Assembly: GCA_963383645.1 (NCBI GenBank)
Contig: OY726559.1
Location: forward strand, 125,270,721-125,334,720
Direction of reading: 5' to 3'
Source of the DNA: Muscardinus avellanarius
Lineage: Eukaryota > Chordata > Mammalia > Rodentia > Gliridae
Length of the DNA: 64,000 bases
Shown here: in pieces, positions 56,121 to 64,000 of the stretch
Position numbering within the stretch: position 1 is the stretch's first letter
Layout: the number at the start of each line of letters is the position of its first letter
Notes under the pieces: model-generated
The model's database searches: none
Seen by the model: the letters and a program-made list of their open reading frames with translations, nothing else
Told to the model about the DNA's origin: nothing
Made by a program: the position numbers and the translations under genes

Positions 56121-59100
56121 AAACCGGTGGGATTCATGGTAGACACCGGAGCACAATATTCTGTATTAAACCAGTCGTGGGGAAAGCTAGATAACCAAAG
56201 AACTAGTGTGGTCCAGGGGGCCACTGGCTCGAAACTTTGTTCATGGACAAATAAACGAACTGTTCATTTGGGGAAACATCAGGTCACTCACTCATTTCTG
56301 GTGGTTCCTGAAAGCCCAGCCCCATTATTGGGAAGAGATTTGCTTACTAAGGTAAATGCCCGTATCCATTTTGAGCCGGAAGGAATTAAGGTTACTGACG
56401 GAGATGGCCAGCCATTACATGTCCTAACCTTGTCACTAAATGATGAATACCGTTTATTTAAAGAGCAAGGGAAGGAATTAAGAGATCAGGAGGATATGAC
56501 AATATGGTTAGAGCGCTACCCCAATGCCTGGGCTGAAATAACAGGCGTAGGACTAGCCAAGCATGTGGCTCCAATCATAGTGGAATTGAAAGCTACTGCC
56601 CAACCTATAAGGGTTAAACAATATCCAATGCCCGAGGAAGCACGACGAGGGATAGCGCCTCATATCCATAGACTGCTGAGAGCTGGAGTCCTCAGGCCCT
56701 GTCATTCGGCATGGAACACCCCTCTCCTCCCAGTCAAAAAGCCAGGAGGAACAGATTATCGACCAGTGCAGGATCTTAGAAAGATCAATGAAAGAACTGA
56801 AGACATACACCCAACCGTGCCTAATCCCTACACAATTTTGAGCCATCTTTCCCCAATACTAATTTGGTACACGACTCTCGATTTAAAGGATGCGTATTTT
56901 AGTTTAAGATTGGCTGAGGTTAGCCAACCATTGTTTGCTTTTGAGTGGCAAGAAGAAAAAGGGGGAAAGATAGGCCAATTAACGTGGACCAGGCTCCCCC
57001 AGGGATTCAAGAATTCCCCCACTCTTTTTAATGAGGCCCTTAGCCAGGATCTGGAGCATTTCCGACAGACTCATCCTCACGTGACTTTGCTACAGTATGT
57101 TGATGATTTGCTGCTAGCGGCAGCTACTAGACAGGAATGCTTGGAAGCGACAGGCCAGCTACTAGAGGAGTTGGGGGCCCTGGGGTATCGTGCCAGTGCT
57201 AAAAAGGCACAGATTTGCCAACAGACGGTCACATACCTGGGATACAAACTAAGGGATGGAGCGCGATGGCTGACTGACGAAATGAAGAAAACCGTTCTTC
57301 ATATCCCGACCCCTACCTCCGCTCGAAAGGTAAGAGAATTCCTGGGGTCTGCCGGGTTTTGTCGACTATGGATACCTAATTTTGCGGAGGTGGCCAGGCC
57401 CCTCTATGAGGCTACCAAAGAGACTAAACAGTGGCAATGGACCAGGGAACATCAACAGGCATTTGATCATCTTAAAAGAGCCCTCTTACAGGCTCCTGCA
57501 TTAACCTTGCCTGATCCTCTAAAGCCATTCGTCCTGTTTGTGGACGAACGAGGAGGAGTAGCAAAAGGGGTGTTAACCCAGCGGCTGGGACCATGGAAAA
57601 GGCCAGTAGCCTACCTGTCAAAGAGACTGGATGCGGTGGCAGCCGGGTGGCCCCCATGCCTCCGCATCATCGCAGCTATAGCAGTTCTTGTCAAAGATGC
57701 AGATAAATTAACGTTTGGACAAAATCTGCAAATAACCGCTCCCCACCCAGTGGAAGGAGTCCTAAGGCAGCCTCCAGGCAAATGGATGACAAATGCCAGA
57801 CTAACTCATTACCAGGGACTGTTGCTGGATTCACCTAGGATCACCTTCACGGATCCAGTGGTCTTGAATCCAGCCACCCTGCTGCCCACGCCAGACCTGG
57901 AGCAACCCCTTCATAATTGCACGGAAGTCTTGTCTGAGGTCGCTCAGATACGAGGGGATTTACAAGATGTCCCTTTGCTGAACTGTGAACTATGTTGGTA
58001 TACAGATGGTAGCAGTTTCGTGCAGAACGGACAGCGGCGAGCTGGGGCAGCAGTGGTGAGTCAGGATGGAGAGGTAATCTGGAGCAGTGCTCTGCCTCCC
58101 GGGACATCAGCCCAAAAGGCAGAACTAGTGGCGATGGCTGAGGCTCTTGAGCGAGCCGAAGGAAGACGTGTTAATATTTACACGGACAGCCGGTATGCAT
58201 TTGGAACTGTGCATGTGCATGGCGCCATCTACCGGGAGCGGGGATTTCGCTCTGCAGAAGGCCGAGAACTCAAAAACTTGGCTGAAGTACAGCGGTTGTT
58301 AACTGCTGTGAAAAAACCAAAAGCTGTGGCTGTGATGCATATCCCAGGACATCAATCCGCTAACACCCCCGAAGCAATTGGTAACCGGCAAGCAGATGCG
58401 GAGGCCAGACGAGTGGCTGCAGAAGATTGGGGTGAGGTGCAACAACATCCTAGCGATGCGAATAAGCCAGAAGTCATGGCTCTGGTGAGTCTGCCTCTTC
58501 CTGAGTTACCAGCTTTGCCCCCTCAGCCAAATTACTCCCCAGAGGACTTGAATTGGATAAAAAGACATTTAGGACTGAGGGATCCTATAAATACTAGGGA
58601 GTGGCACAGAGACTGTGATGGAAAACTGATTTTGCCACAAGATTTGGGACATTTTCTTCTCGCTAACCTCCACCAAACATCCCACTTGGGATGGAAAAAA
58701 CTACTAACTCTATTCTCTGCAGCCCAGCTCCGGTTTCCCCATCAAGCAAGTATAGCTCGACAGGTAGTAGATCGCTGTGTAAGCTGTATCATGATGAAGC
58801 CAGCCTTGCAAAAGAATATACATACAGGTATTCGAATAACCGGGAGGGCACCAGGAAGGAGTTGGGAGGTGGACTTTACTGAGGTAAAACCGGGCAAATT
58901 TGGGTACAGATATCTATTAGTATTAGTGGATACTTTCTCGGGGTGGGTAGAAGCATTTCCCACAAAGAGGGAAACAAGTCAGGTGGTAGCTAAAGCCTTG
59001 TTGGAAGAAATCATTCCCCGCTATGGGATCCCACAGGCCATTGGGTCTGATAACGGTCCGGCTTTCATTAGTAAAGTCCTCCAAGGACTAGCTCAAGCCA

Positions 59101-59777
59101 TGGGGATTGATTGGAAATTACATTGTGAATATAACCCCCAGAGCTCTGGGCAGGTAGAGAGGATGAATCGGACCTTAAAGGAGACCTTAACTAAATTGGT
59201 AACAGAGACTGGCGGTGACTGGGTGACACTCCTTCCCTTAGCCATCTTTCGGGTTCGAAATTCCCCATACATTCACGGCCTAACTCCCTTCGAAATCATG
59301 TATGGGGCACCTCCTCCCATCATTCAGCGCGCCATGGCGCCACCAGGGGAGAAAAATCTGGCTCCAAATTATCTAACCATGCTGGAAGCCCTGGCTACAG
59401 TCCAGCAAACAATCTGGCCCCTTATTCAGGCCTATCATGATAAGGATGTACAATCGAACCCAAAACATGGCATAATCCCAGGGGATATGGTTTGGGTCAA
59501 AAGACACCAGTCAAAGACTTTGGAACCTCGATGGAAGGGACCTTATGTTGTCTTGTTTGCCACTCCTACTGCTTTAAAGGTTGACGGCATTGGACCTTGG
59601 GTGCACTTTTCCCATGCAAGAAAAGCACAACCTAATGAGATAAGGAAAGCAACCAACGAGTGGACCGTCCAGAGACATCTCTCCAACCCACTGAAGTTAC
59701 ATCTAACCAGAAGAAAGGATGATGGCGGGTCCTCTCCTCCTGTCTCTTCTCCTCGGAATGATGCTGAACCAGACTGA
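56064..59777 (+). CDS. pol: Pol: protease, reverse transcriptase, RNase H, integrase; expressed by gag stop readthrough
   Basis: 1,237 codons in the gag frame, directly after the gag UGA; the first ATG is at 56112 upstream of the protease site but is unlikely to be the start. Protease: DTGA at 56142-56153, LLGRDL at 56325-56342. RT: LPQGF region near 56995, catalytic YVDD at 57096-57107. RNase H: Asp 58005, Glu 58122, Asp 58185. Integrase: zinc-binding His 58671, His 58683, Cys 58776, Cys 58785; catalytic Asp 58872, Asp 59049, Glu 59157 with D-35-E spacing; GPY motif near 59538. All catalytic residues I looked for are present and the frame is open throughout. It overlaps env by 59 nt. Confidence 0.97.
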   Translation, partial: GGQGSTPLPESWVTLTVEGKPVGFMVDTGAQYSVLNQSWGKLDNQRTSVVQGATGSKLCSWTNKRTVHLGKHQVTHSFLVVPESPAPLLGRDLLTKVNARIHFEPEGIKVTDGDGQPLHVLTLSLNDEYRLFKEQGKELRDQEDMTIWLERYPNAWAEITGVGLAKHVAPIIVELKATAQPIRVKQYPMPEEARRGIAPHIHRLLRAGVLRPCHSAWNTPLLPVKKPGGTDYRPVQDLRKINERTEDIHPTVPNPYTILSHLSPILIWYTTLDLKDAYFSLRLAEVSQPLFAFEWQEEKGGKIGQLTWTRLPQGFKNSPTLFNEALSQDLEHFRQTHPHVTLLQYVDDLLLAAATRQECLEATGQLLEELGALGYRASAKKAQICQQTVTYLGYKLRDGARWLTDEMKKTVLHIPTPTSARKVREFLGSAGFCRLWIPNFAEVARPLYEATKETKQWQWTREHQQAFDHLKRALLQAPALTLPDPLKPFVLFVDERGGVAKGVLTQRLGPWKRPVAYLSKRLDAVAAGWPPCLRIIAAIAVLVKDADKLTFGQNLQITAPHPVEGVLRQPPGKWMTNARLTHYQGLLLDSPRITFTDPVVLNPATLLPTPDLEQPLHNCTEVLSEVAQIRGDLQDVPLLNCELCWYTDGSSFVQNGQRRAGAAVVSQDGEVIWSSALPPGTSAQKAELVAMAEALERAEGRRVNIYTDSRYAFGTVHVHGAIYRERGFRSAEGRELKNLAEVQRLLTAVKKPKAVAVMHIPGHQSANTPEAIGNRQADAEARRVAAEDWGEVQQHPSDANKPEVMALVSLPLPELPALPPQPNYSPEDLNWIKRHLGLRDPINTREWHRDCDGKLILPQDLGHFLLANLHQTSHLGWKKLLTLFSAAQLRFPHQASIARQVVDRCVSCIMMKPALQKNIHTGIRITGRAPGRSWEVDFTEVKPGKFGYRYLLVLVDTFSGWVEAFPTKRETSQVVAKALLEEIIPRYGIPQAIGSDNGPAFISKVLQGLAQAMGIDWKLHCEYNPQSSGQVERMNRTLKETLTKLVTETGGDWVTLLPLAIFRVRNSPYIHGLTPFEIMYGAPPPIIQRAMAPPGEKNLAPNYLTMLEALATVQQTIWPLIQAYHDKDVQSNPKHGIIPGDMVWVKRHQSKTLEPRWKGPYVVLFATPTALKVDGIGPWVHFSHARKAQPNEIRKATNEWTVQRHLSNPLKLHLTRRKDDGGSSPPVSSPRNDAEPD
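59327..59429 (+). other. Candidate env splice acceptors in the integrase region
   Basis: Two pyrimidine-rich tracts ending in CAG sit 390 and 290 nt before the env ATG: CCTCCTCCCATCATTCAG ending at 59327, and a CCCCTTATTCAG ending at 59429. Gammaretroviral env mRNA is normally made with an acceptor in this part of pol. Which is used is not decidable here. Confidence 0.4.
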
Positions 59778-61620
59778 GGCTACTCCCTTGAACCCTCCCC
59801 ATTTTGGTAACCCGCATAGGCCGGTTAAACAAACTTGGGTGTTTAGAAATGCAGTAACCCATGAGGTATGGAATTCAACGTCCAAGGTGGCGCCCCCACT
59901 GACGTGGTTTCCGGACTTATATTTTAATCTGGAAACAATAATGGGGGGTGTTAATGCCATAACTGACCCTAAAAGAAAACTTATAACCCGTGAGGACATG
60001 AGAAAGAAAGGATTTTGGGTATGTCCAGAACATCAATCGGTAAACTTAAGGGAAAAATGTGGAGGCGTACAAAAATCCCATTGTGCTCATTGGGATTGCG
60101 TCATCGCAGCAGACGGACAAAACCAAAGGGGGTTAGTTAACTCGGGCTTAATATTAATGAAATTCATTAACCCGTATCCAATTGAAGGCTCTAAGGAGGA
60201 GGCTAATATAGTCAAAATCCATTTTACGGAGATGGGTAAAGCAGAAAATCGATGGGAGCGAGGGTTCACTTGGGGTATAGTCTTGTCCCCTACAACTGAA
60301 GTAGTTGGAATGCACATGGGTTCTGAGGTTCCTAGCTTCTTTACAACAATAATACCCGGCCGTGCGGTTCTTGCCCAACTACTCTTAACAGTAGAACAAC
60401 CGGCAGAACCTGCTAGGAAACCTGCCCAACTAGGCCCAAAGCTAGTCACCAGAATTCCTATTACCACCACGACCACTACCACCCCTACCTCAATAGCTCT
60501 AAAGGCGGGGTGGACCACTCCACTATGGTCGATGGCTAAGGCCGTTTATAACACCCTTAATCACACTGCTCCAAATTATACAGGGTCATGTTGGCTATGT
60601 TATGAACCCACCTTACCTTTCTATGAAGCAGTAGGAATAGAAGGGACATATAACATTAGCAAGGAAACCCCAACCAATTGGAAACAGCAGCCTGTGGGCT
60701 TAAATTCAATAACTGAAATAGCAGGTAGAGGAACATGTGTGGGGAAGGTCCCTCAGGACAAACAACAGTTGTGTGCCACCTCCCTGCCCTCTCCAAATTG
60801 GAGTGCCAATACCTGGGTAAGCCCCAAACAAGATCTGTGGTGGGCCTGTTCTTCAACTGGGATAACTTCCCATATCACCACCACAGTATTCGATCCCTCC
60901 CAAGAATTCTGTATGATTGTAATGATAGTGCCCCGCCTCTTATATTATAGAGGAGATGTCCCCTTTAACTATTGGAATGAGAGAACACAAATAAGCCAAT
61001 TAAGAGCCCTTCGTAGACCTAAAAGGGAACCAATTACTGCTATTACTGTTTCAGTAATAATAGGACTTGGGCTTGCGGGAGCAGGGACAGGAATCGCCGC
61101 CTTGGCCACCCAGAAACATGGCCTGGCTACCTTAAGGTCGGCAATAGACAAGGACATAGCGCACATGGAGCAGTCTGTTTCTGCACTGGAAAAATCCCTA
61201 ACGTCCCTCTCTGAAGTTGTACTCCAGAATCGGAGAGGACTAGATCTCTTGTTCCTCAAGCAGGGTGGACTATGTGCTGCTCTAGGTGAAGAATGCTGTT
61301 TCTATGCGGATCATACAGGAGTGGTGCGTGACTCCATGGCTAAAGTGAGGGAAGGATTACAAAAACGTCAAAAGGAAAGGGAGGCCCAACAAGGATGGTT
61401 TGAATCATGGTATAATTTTTCCCCATGGTTGGTGACCCTTCTCTCGGCCTTGGCTGGGCCCCTAATCGTTATAGTTCTTATTCTTATCATAGGCCCATGT
61501 GCTATAAATCAACTCATAGCCTTTGTGAAAAACCGTGTAAGCGCGGTACAACTCTTGGTCCTCAAAAGTCATTATGACCTTTTGGACACAAATACAGCTG
61601 AGGAAGAATCCTCAGTATAA
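59719..61620 (+). CDS. env: Envelope glycoprotein (SU + TM), intact
   Basis: 633 residues, made from spliced RNA, targeted to the secretory pathway and virion surface. Signal peptide about 1-21. The mature N-terminus has NPHRP (31-35), where the family carries a His motif. SU has a CWLC motif at 291-294, the disulfide-isomerase motif linking SU to TM, and a Pro/Thr-rich hinge before it. Furin-type site RRPKR ends at 436. TM: hydrophobic fusion peptide from about 440, heptad region, immunosuppressive-like segment, CX6CC at 519-527, membrane span about 570-592, 40-residue tail with YDLL at 619-622. About six N-glycosylation sequons are visible in the mature chain. The TM layout is gammaretroviral. 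Receptor use cannot be read from sequence. No disruption seen. Confidence 0.97.
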   Translation: MMAGPLLLSLLLGMMLNQTEATPLNPPHFGNPHRPVKQTWVFRNAVTHEVWNSTSKVAPPLTWFPDLYFNLETIMGGVNAITDPKRKLITREDMRKKGFWVCPEHQSVNLREKCGGVQKSHCAHWDCVIAADGQNQRGLVNSGLILMKFINPYPIEGSKEEANIVKIHFTEMGKAENRWERGFTWGIVLSPTTEVVGMHMGSEVPSFFTTIIPGRAVLAQLLLTVEQPAEPARKPAQLGPKLVTRIPITTTTTTTPTSIALKAGWTTPLWSMAKAVYNTLNHTAPNYTGSCWLCYEPTLPFYEAVGIEGTYNISKETPTNWKQQPVGLNSITEIAGRGTCVGKVPQDKQQLCATSLPSPNWSANTWVSPKQDLWWACSSTGITSHITTTVFDPSQEFCMIVMIVPRLLYYRGDVPFNYWNERTQISQLRALRRPKREPITAITVSVIIGLGLAGAGTGIAALATQKHGLATLRSAIDKDIAHMEQSVSALEKSLTSLSEVVLQNRRGLDLLFLKQGGLCAALGEECCFYADHTGVVRDSMAKVREGLQKRQKEREAQQGWFESWYNFSPWLVTLLSALAGPLIVIVLILIIGPCAINQLIAFVKNRVSAVQLLVLKSHYDLLDTNTAEEESSV

Positions 61621-61622
61621 AC

Positions 61623-61637
61623 AGAAAAAGGGGGAAA
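61623..61637 (+). other. Polypurine tract
   Basis: AGAAAAAGGGGGAAA directly abuts the 3' LTR; primer site for plus-strand DNA synthesis. Confidence 0.9.
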
Positions 61638-62678
61638 TGAAGGAATGCAGGAAGAAGAATCTAAGATATTGACAATACTAGTATAGGGAATCTACTAGAA
61701 ATAAGAAAGCAGGATATTAGAATTAAAATAGGACCCTTGTAGAAGTAAGAGAGTAACAAAAACATGTGAGAGTACTGTAAGGAAACATTCCCCTCTCCTG
61801 ATAAAATTAAAATGTGAAGAATTAACCTAGAATAAAACTGTGAGTCTCTGCTTCGGTAACCCCACTTGCCAATATAAAGTACAACTTGTAAGTTCCTGCT
61901 TATGATAACTGCCTGAGTTCTGGCTTCTGTGAAACTGCTTGCTTATGTCCCAGCTACCTTAATGTTAAAAGTTGTTTTAATTTAAAAACCTAGGTTACTA
62001 TTAGAAATTATTTTAAGGATAGACTTGTTTTTCAAAATTCTTGATGTTAAGAATTGTTTTTTAAAGTTTGAGATATTTTAAAATAGTATAAAGTAATTTA
62101 GGGAATGAAGCTATTTTTCTTGGAAGTGAGGCCCAAGCTCACCGCAACTTTATCTCAAGGAAGCACCCGGAGGGCTCCTCAAACGGTCAGTACTCAGGGG
62201 CCGAGCTGAAGGTTGCCATAGTAACCAAGCATGAAAGAGAAAGTCACTCTTTGGCGGGCAGTGACGTAGAAAGGCTGTCATTTAAGACTATTTGCTGTAA
62301 TTCAAGTGTGTGTGTGCTTTCTTTTGAAATTATTGGTTGTACTTGTTTACCTTTTTATCTGATTGGTTATATCCTACCTTTTGGCGGGCTGTGACGTGTG
62401 TAACCACCCCTCCAAGGGCTATAAAAATAGAGCCTGAAGTGTGCTCAGGGTCGAGCTCCGACCACTTTCCTTGCTGTCTACTGAGGCTGAACGCTAGCTC
62501 GGCCAGAGGCTCCCTCTGGTAGCTGCTGGGCAATTCCTCTACTGACAGTCAAGCTAGTGAAGGAGTCTCGACCCTGGCATGCCAGTGAGAGCTGCAGCAC
62601 TATAAACTCTGCTTGTGAGTTGCAACCTTGGTGTGTCCTTCGTTATTTGGGTAAGGGGGTGACTCTCGGACCCTAACA
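61638..62678 (+). repeat. 3' LTR of the provirus
   Basis: 1,041 bp, offset +9402 from the 5' LTR. I saw no base difference on line-by-line comparison. It ends CCCTAACA and is followed by the ATCA duplication. Confidence 0.96.
62601..62606 (+). terminator. Proviral polyadenylation signal (TATAAA variant)
   Basis: No AATAAA is present in the last 250 bp of the LTR. TATAAA, a known functional variant, is followed within 30 nt by GT-rich TTGTGAGTTG and GGTGTGT. Confidence 0.55.
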
Positions 62679-62682
62679 ATCA

Positions 62683-63057
62683 CAGTTTTGCTAGTTTAAA
62701 TCATGCTGTAGATTTGCAGGGGGAGCTGATACCATCTATTTCATACTTCAGGGGTCTTAAAGAAAAAGATGCCAATTTGCTTACTCTTTAACGACATCAA
62801 AAAATCCCATAATTATTTTTAAGTGCTCAAAATGAGGTGATCTAACCCTAAAATAAATATGTGTTCACTGGGACTTATTTTTCTTTAAGTAGACATCAAG
62901 ATATATTCCATAGCTTATCAAGTTGTTTTTTTGTCATCAGAAAAAGGAGAAAATTTTAGAAGGAAGTTCTTCCACAAATTTTAATGGGAGAAGAGCTGAT
63001 TCAATGTTAGTTGCTGAGAGGATTCATGAAATTTTCCCTATTAAAATCTAACTACTG
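62683..63057. other. Right flank of the provirus
   Basis: AT-rich unique DNA, nothing recognised. Confidence 0.5.
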
Positions 63058-63227
63058 GAAGCCTGGTGTGATAGCACATGCCTATAATCCCAGTATTTAG
63101 GAGCTGAGACAGAAGGATTGCAGGTCTGAGGACTGCCTCAGCAACTGAGAGAGAACCTGTTTCAAAATAAAAAATAAAAAGGGCTGGAGGTATATTTTGG
63201 GTGTAGATACTCCTGGGTTCCATTTCC

Positions 63228-63235
<8 letters not shown>
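63058..63235 (+). mobile_element. Old SINE followed by (AAC)n
   Basis: The tail has become AAC repeats (63226-63261). Confidence 0.7.
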
Positions 63236-63269
<34 letters not shown>

Positions 63270-63591
63270 GTCAAATCTACTAGAAAATGGATTGGGAAGG
63301 AGAAAAATAGCCAAGTTAGATTGGGTTAAAAGTGTCTGACTCATCTACCACAGAGACTTACCATGATGATCAAAATAAATATAATGATATGAAAATACCA
63401 TGCAAATATAAGACATCTCACAGGTTTTCCCCATGGCCAATCAGAAAAAAATAAAGCTTTTAAATTGAAAGAAGCTTAAATTGATAAGTATATTCTTCAT
63501 GCTAAGGTTAAAATGACTAAATTCAGTACACACATTAAAAAAAAAGGCAGGTTCACCTGAAAACAAATTTTTATTTAAAAAAATGTGACAT

Positions 63592-63780
63592 TTCAGCCAG
63601 GTGGCGTGGCATATGCCTCTAATCCAGTATTTGGGAAGATGAAACAGTAGGAGATTTCAGACCAGTGTGTGGTAACTTAGTGAGGCTTCATTCCCAAATA
63701 AAAAAATAAAAAGGGCTGGAGGTGTCGTTTCATGATAAAACACCCCTAGGTTCAATCCCCAGTACCACATGCATACACAA
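63592..63780 (+). mobile_element. Old SINE
   Basis: GGGAAGATGAAACAG left half, GATAAAACACCCCTAGG right half. Confidence 0.65.
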
Positions 63781-63968
63781 AAAGTGACATTTAGGTGGAT
63801 ATAATTGTTATTATAGGTATATACATTATTTCCCTCCAAAAGCACCCTGTGGCTGTTACATGCACTGGGGTGCCAGAAAACACAGCATTTAATTTACTCA
63901 AACTTCTTATAACTAGTTAGATATTCTCGAAGAATTTACTAGCTTGGCTGCATTTAACAGCAGATTGG

Positions 63969-63971
<3 letters not shown>

Positions 63972-64000
<29 letters not shown>
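63972..64000. repeat. (CT)n microsatellite at window edge
   Basis: Continues beyond the window. Confidence 0.9.

Larger units (their letters stand above)
52236..62678 (+). mobile_element. Full-length gammaretrovirus-like endogenous provirus, all genes open
   Basis: Seen: LTR-leader-gag-pol-env-LTR, 10,443 bp, flanked by the 4-bp duplication ATCA (52232-52235 and 62679-62682). Both LTRs are 1,041 bp, begin TG and end CA, and I found no mismatch between them. Gag, pol and env have no internal stop apart from the gag-terminal UGA. Known: a 4-bp duplication, a single CCHC nucleocapsid, same-frame gag/pol separated by a stop, env overlapping pol and a CX6CC transmembrane subunit together define gammaretrovirus/class I ERV structure. 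Inferred: a very recent germline insertion. It lies at the 3' end of an L2 fragment. Confidence 0.97.

Overview
This window is mammalian nuclear DNA, most likely from a rodent. It is dense in dimeric SINEs with a 7SL/B1-like left half ('GGTGGCGCACGCTTGTAATCC' type) and a tRNA/ID-like right half ('TAGCTCAGAGGTAGAATGCC' type). This B1-dID architecture is known from squirrel-related rodents and a few other rodent families. The usual sciurid ID type was not seen, so the exact family is left open. Ancient L2, MaLR and L1 remnants and many GT/CT/GAAA microsatellites complete the background. I recognise no host protein-coding exon; the left 50 kb reads as intergenic or intronic DNA.

Layout: 1-9.6 kb is AT-rich unique DNA with scattered SINEs and an antisense L1 3' end. 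9.66-13.06 kb is a nested stack of retroelements, including a minus-strand L1 with an intact 5' end and ORF1 remains. 13-41 kb alternates SINE clusters, L2 and MaLR fragments, a solo LTR (31.5-32.0 kb) and four repeat-poor islands (about 14.3, 24.1, 30.4 and 39.1 kb) that look like candidate conserved regulatory elements. 41.4-45.0 kb is one composite retrotransposon on the minus strand with a clear 15-bp target-site duplication. It has GC-rich 124-bp monomers at its 5' end, a unique segment, a 2.2-kb array of 50-bp units, and an L1-like 3' end with an A-rich tail. The architecture parallels hominoid SVA elements, but the parts are unrelated by eye. 45-52 kb is background containing a long L2.

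The main feature is a full-length gammaretrovirus-type provirus at 52,236-62,678 (+), with two 1,041-bp LTRs in which I see no difference and a 4-bp ATCA target-site duplication. It has a tRNA-Thr-type primer site, a 1.1-kb leader, and uninterrupted gag, pol and env. Gag and pol share a frame and are separated by one UGA followed by a pseudoknot-capable sequence. Env overlaps the end of pol. Gag would build the particle. Readthrough would yield protease, RT/RNase H and integrase. A spliced mRNA would yield the envelope glycoprotein. The leader has four copies of a GACG-tetraloop hairpin with one compensatory base-pair change, plus an ATG-less open frame ending in a membrane segment. Identical LTRs and open frames mark a very recent insertion that is probably polymorphic in its species.
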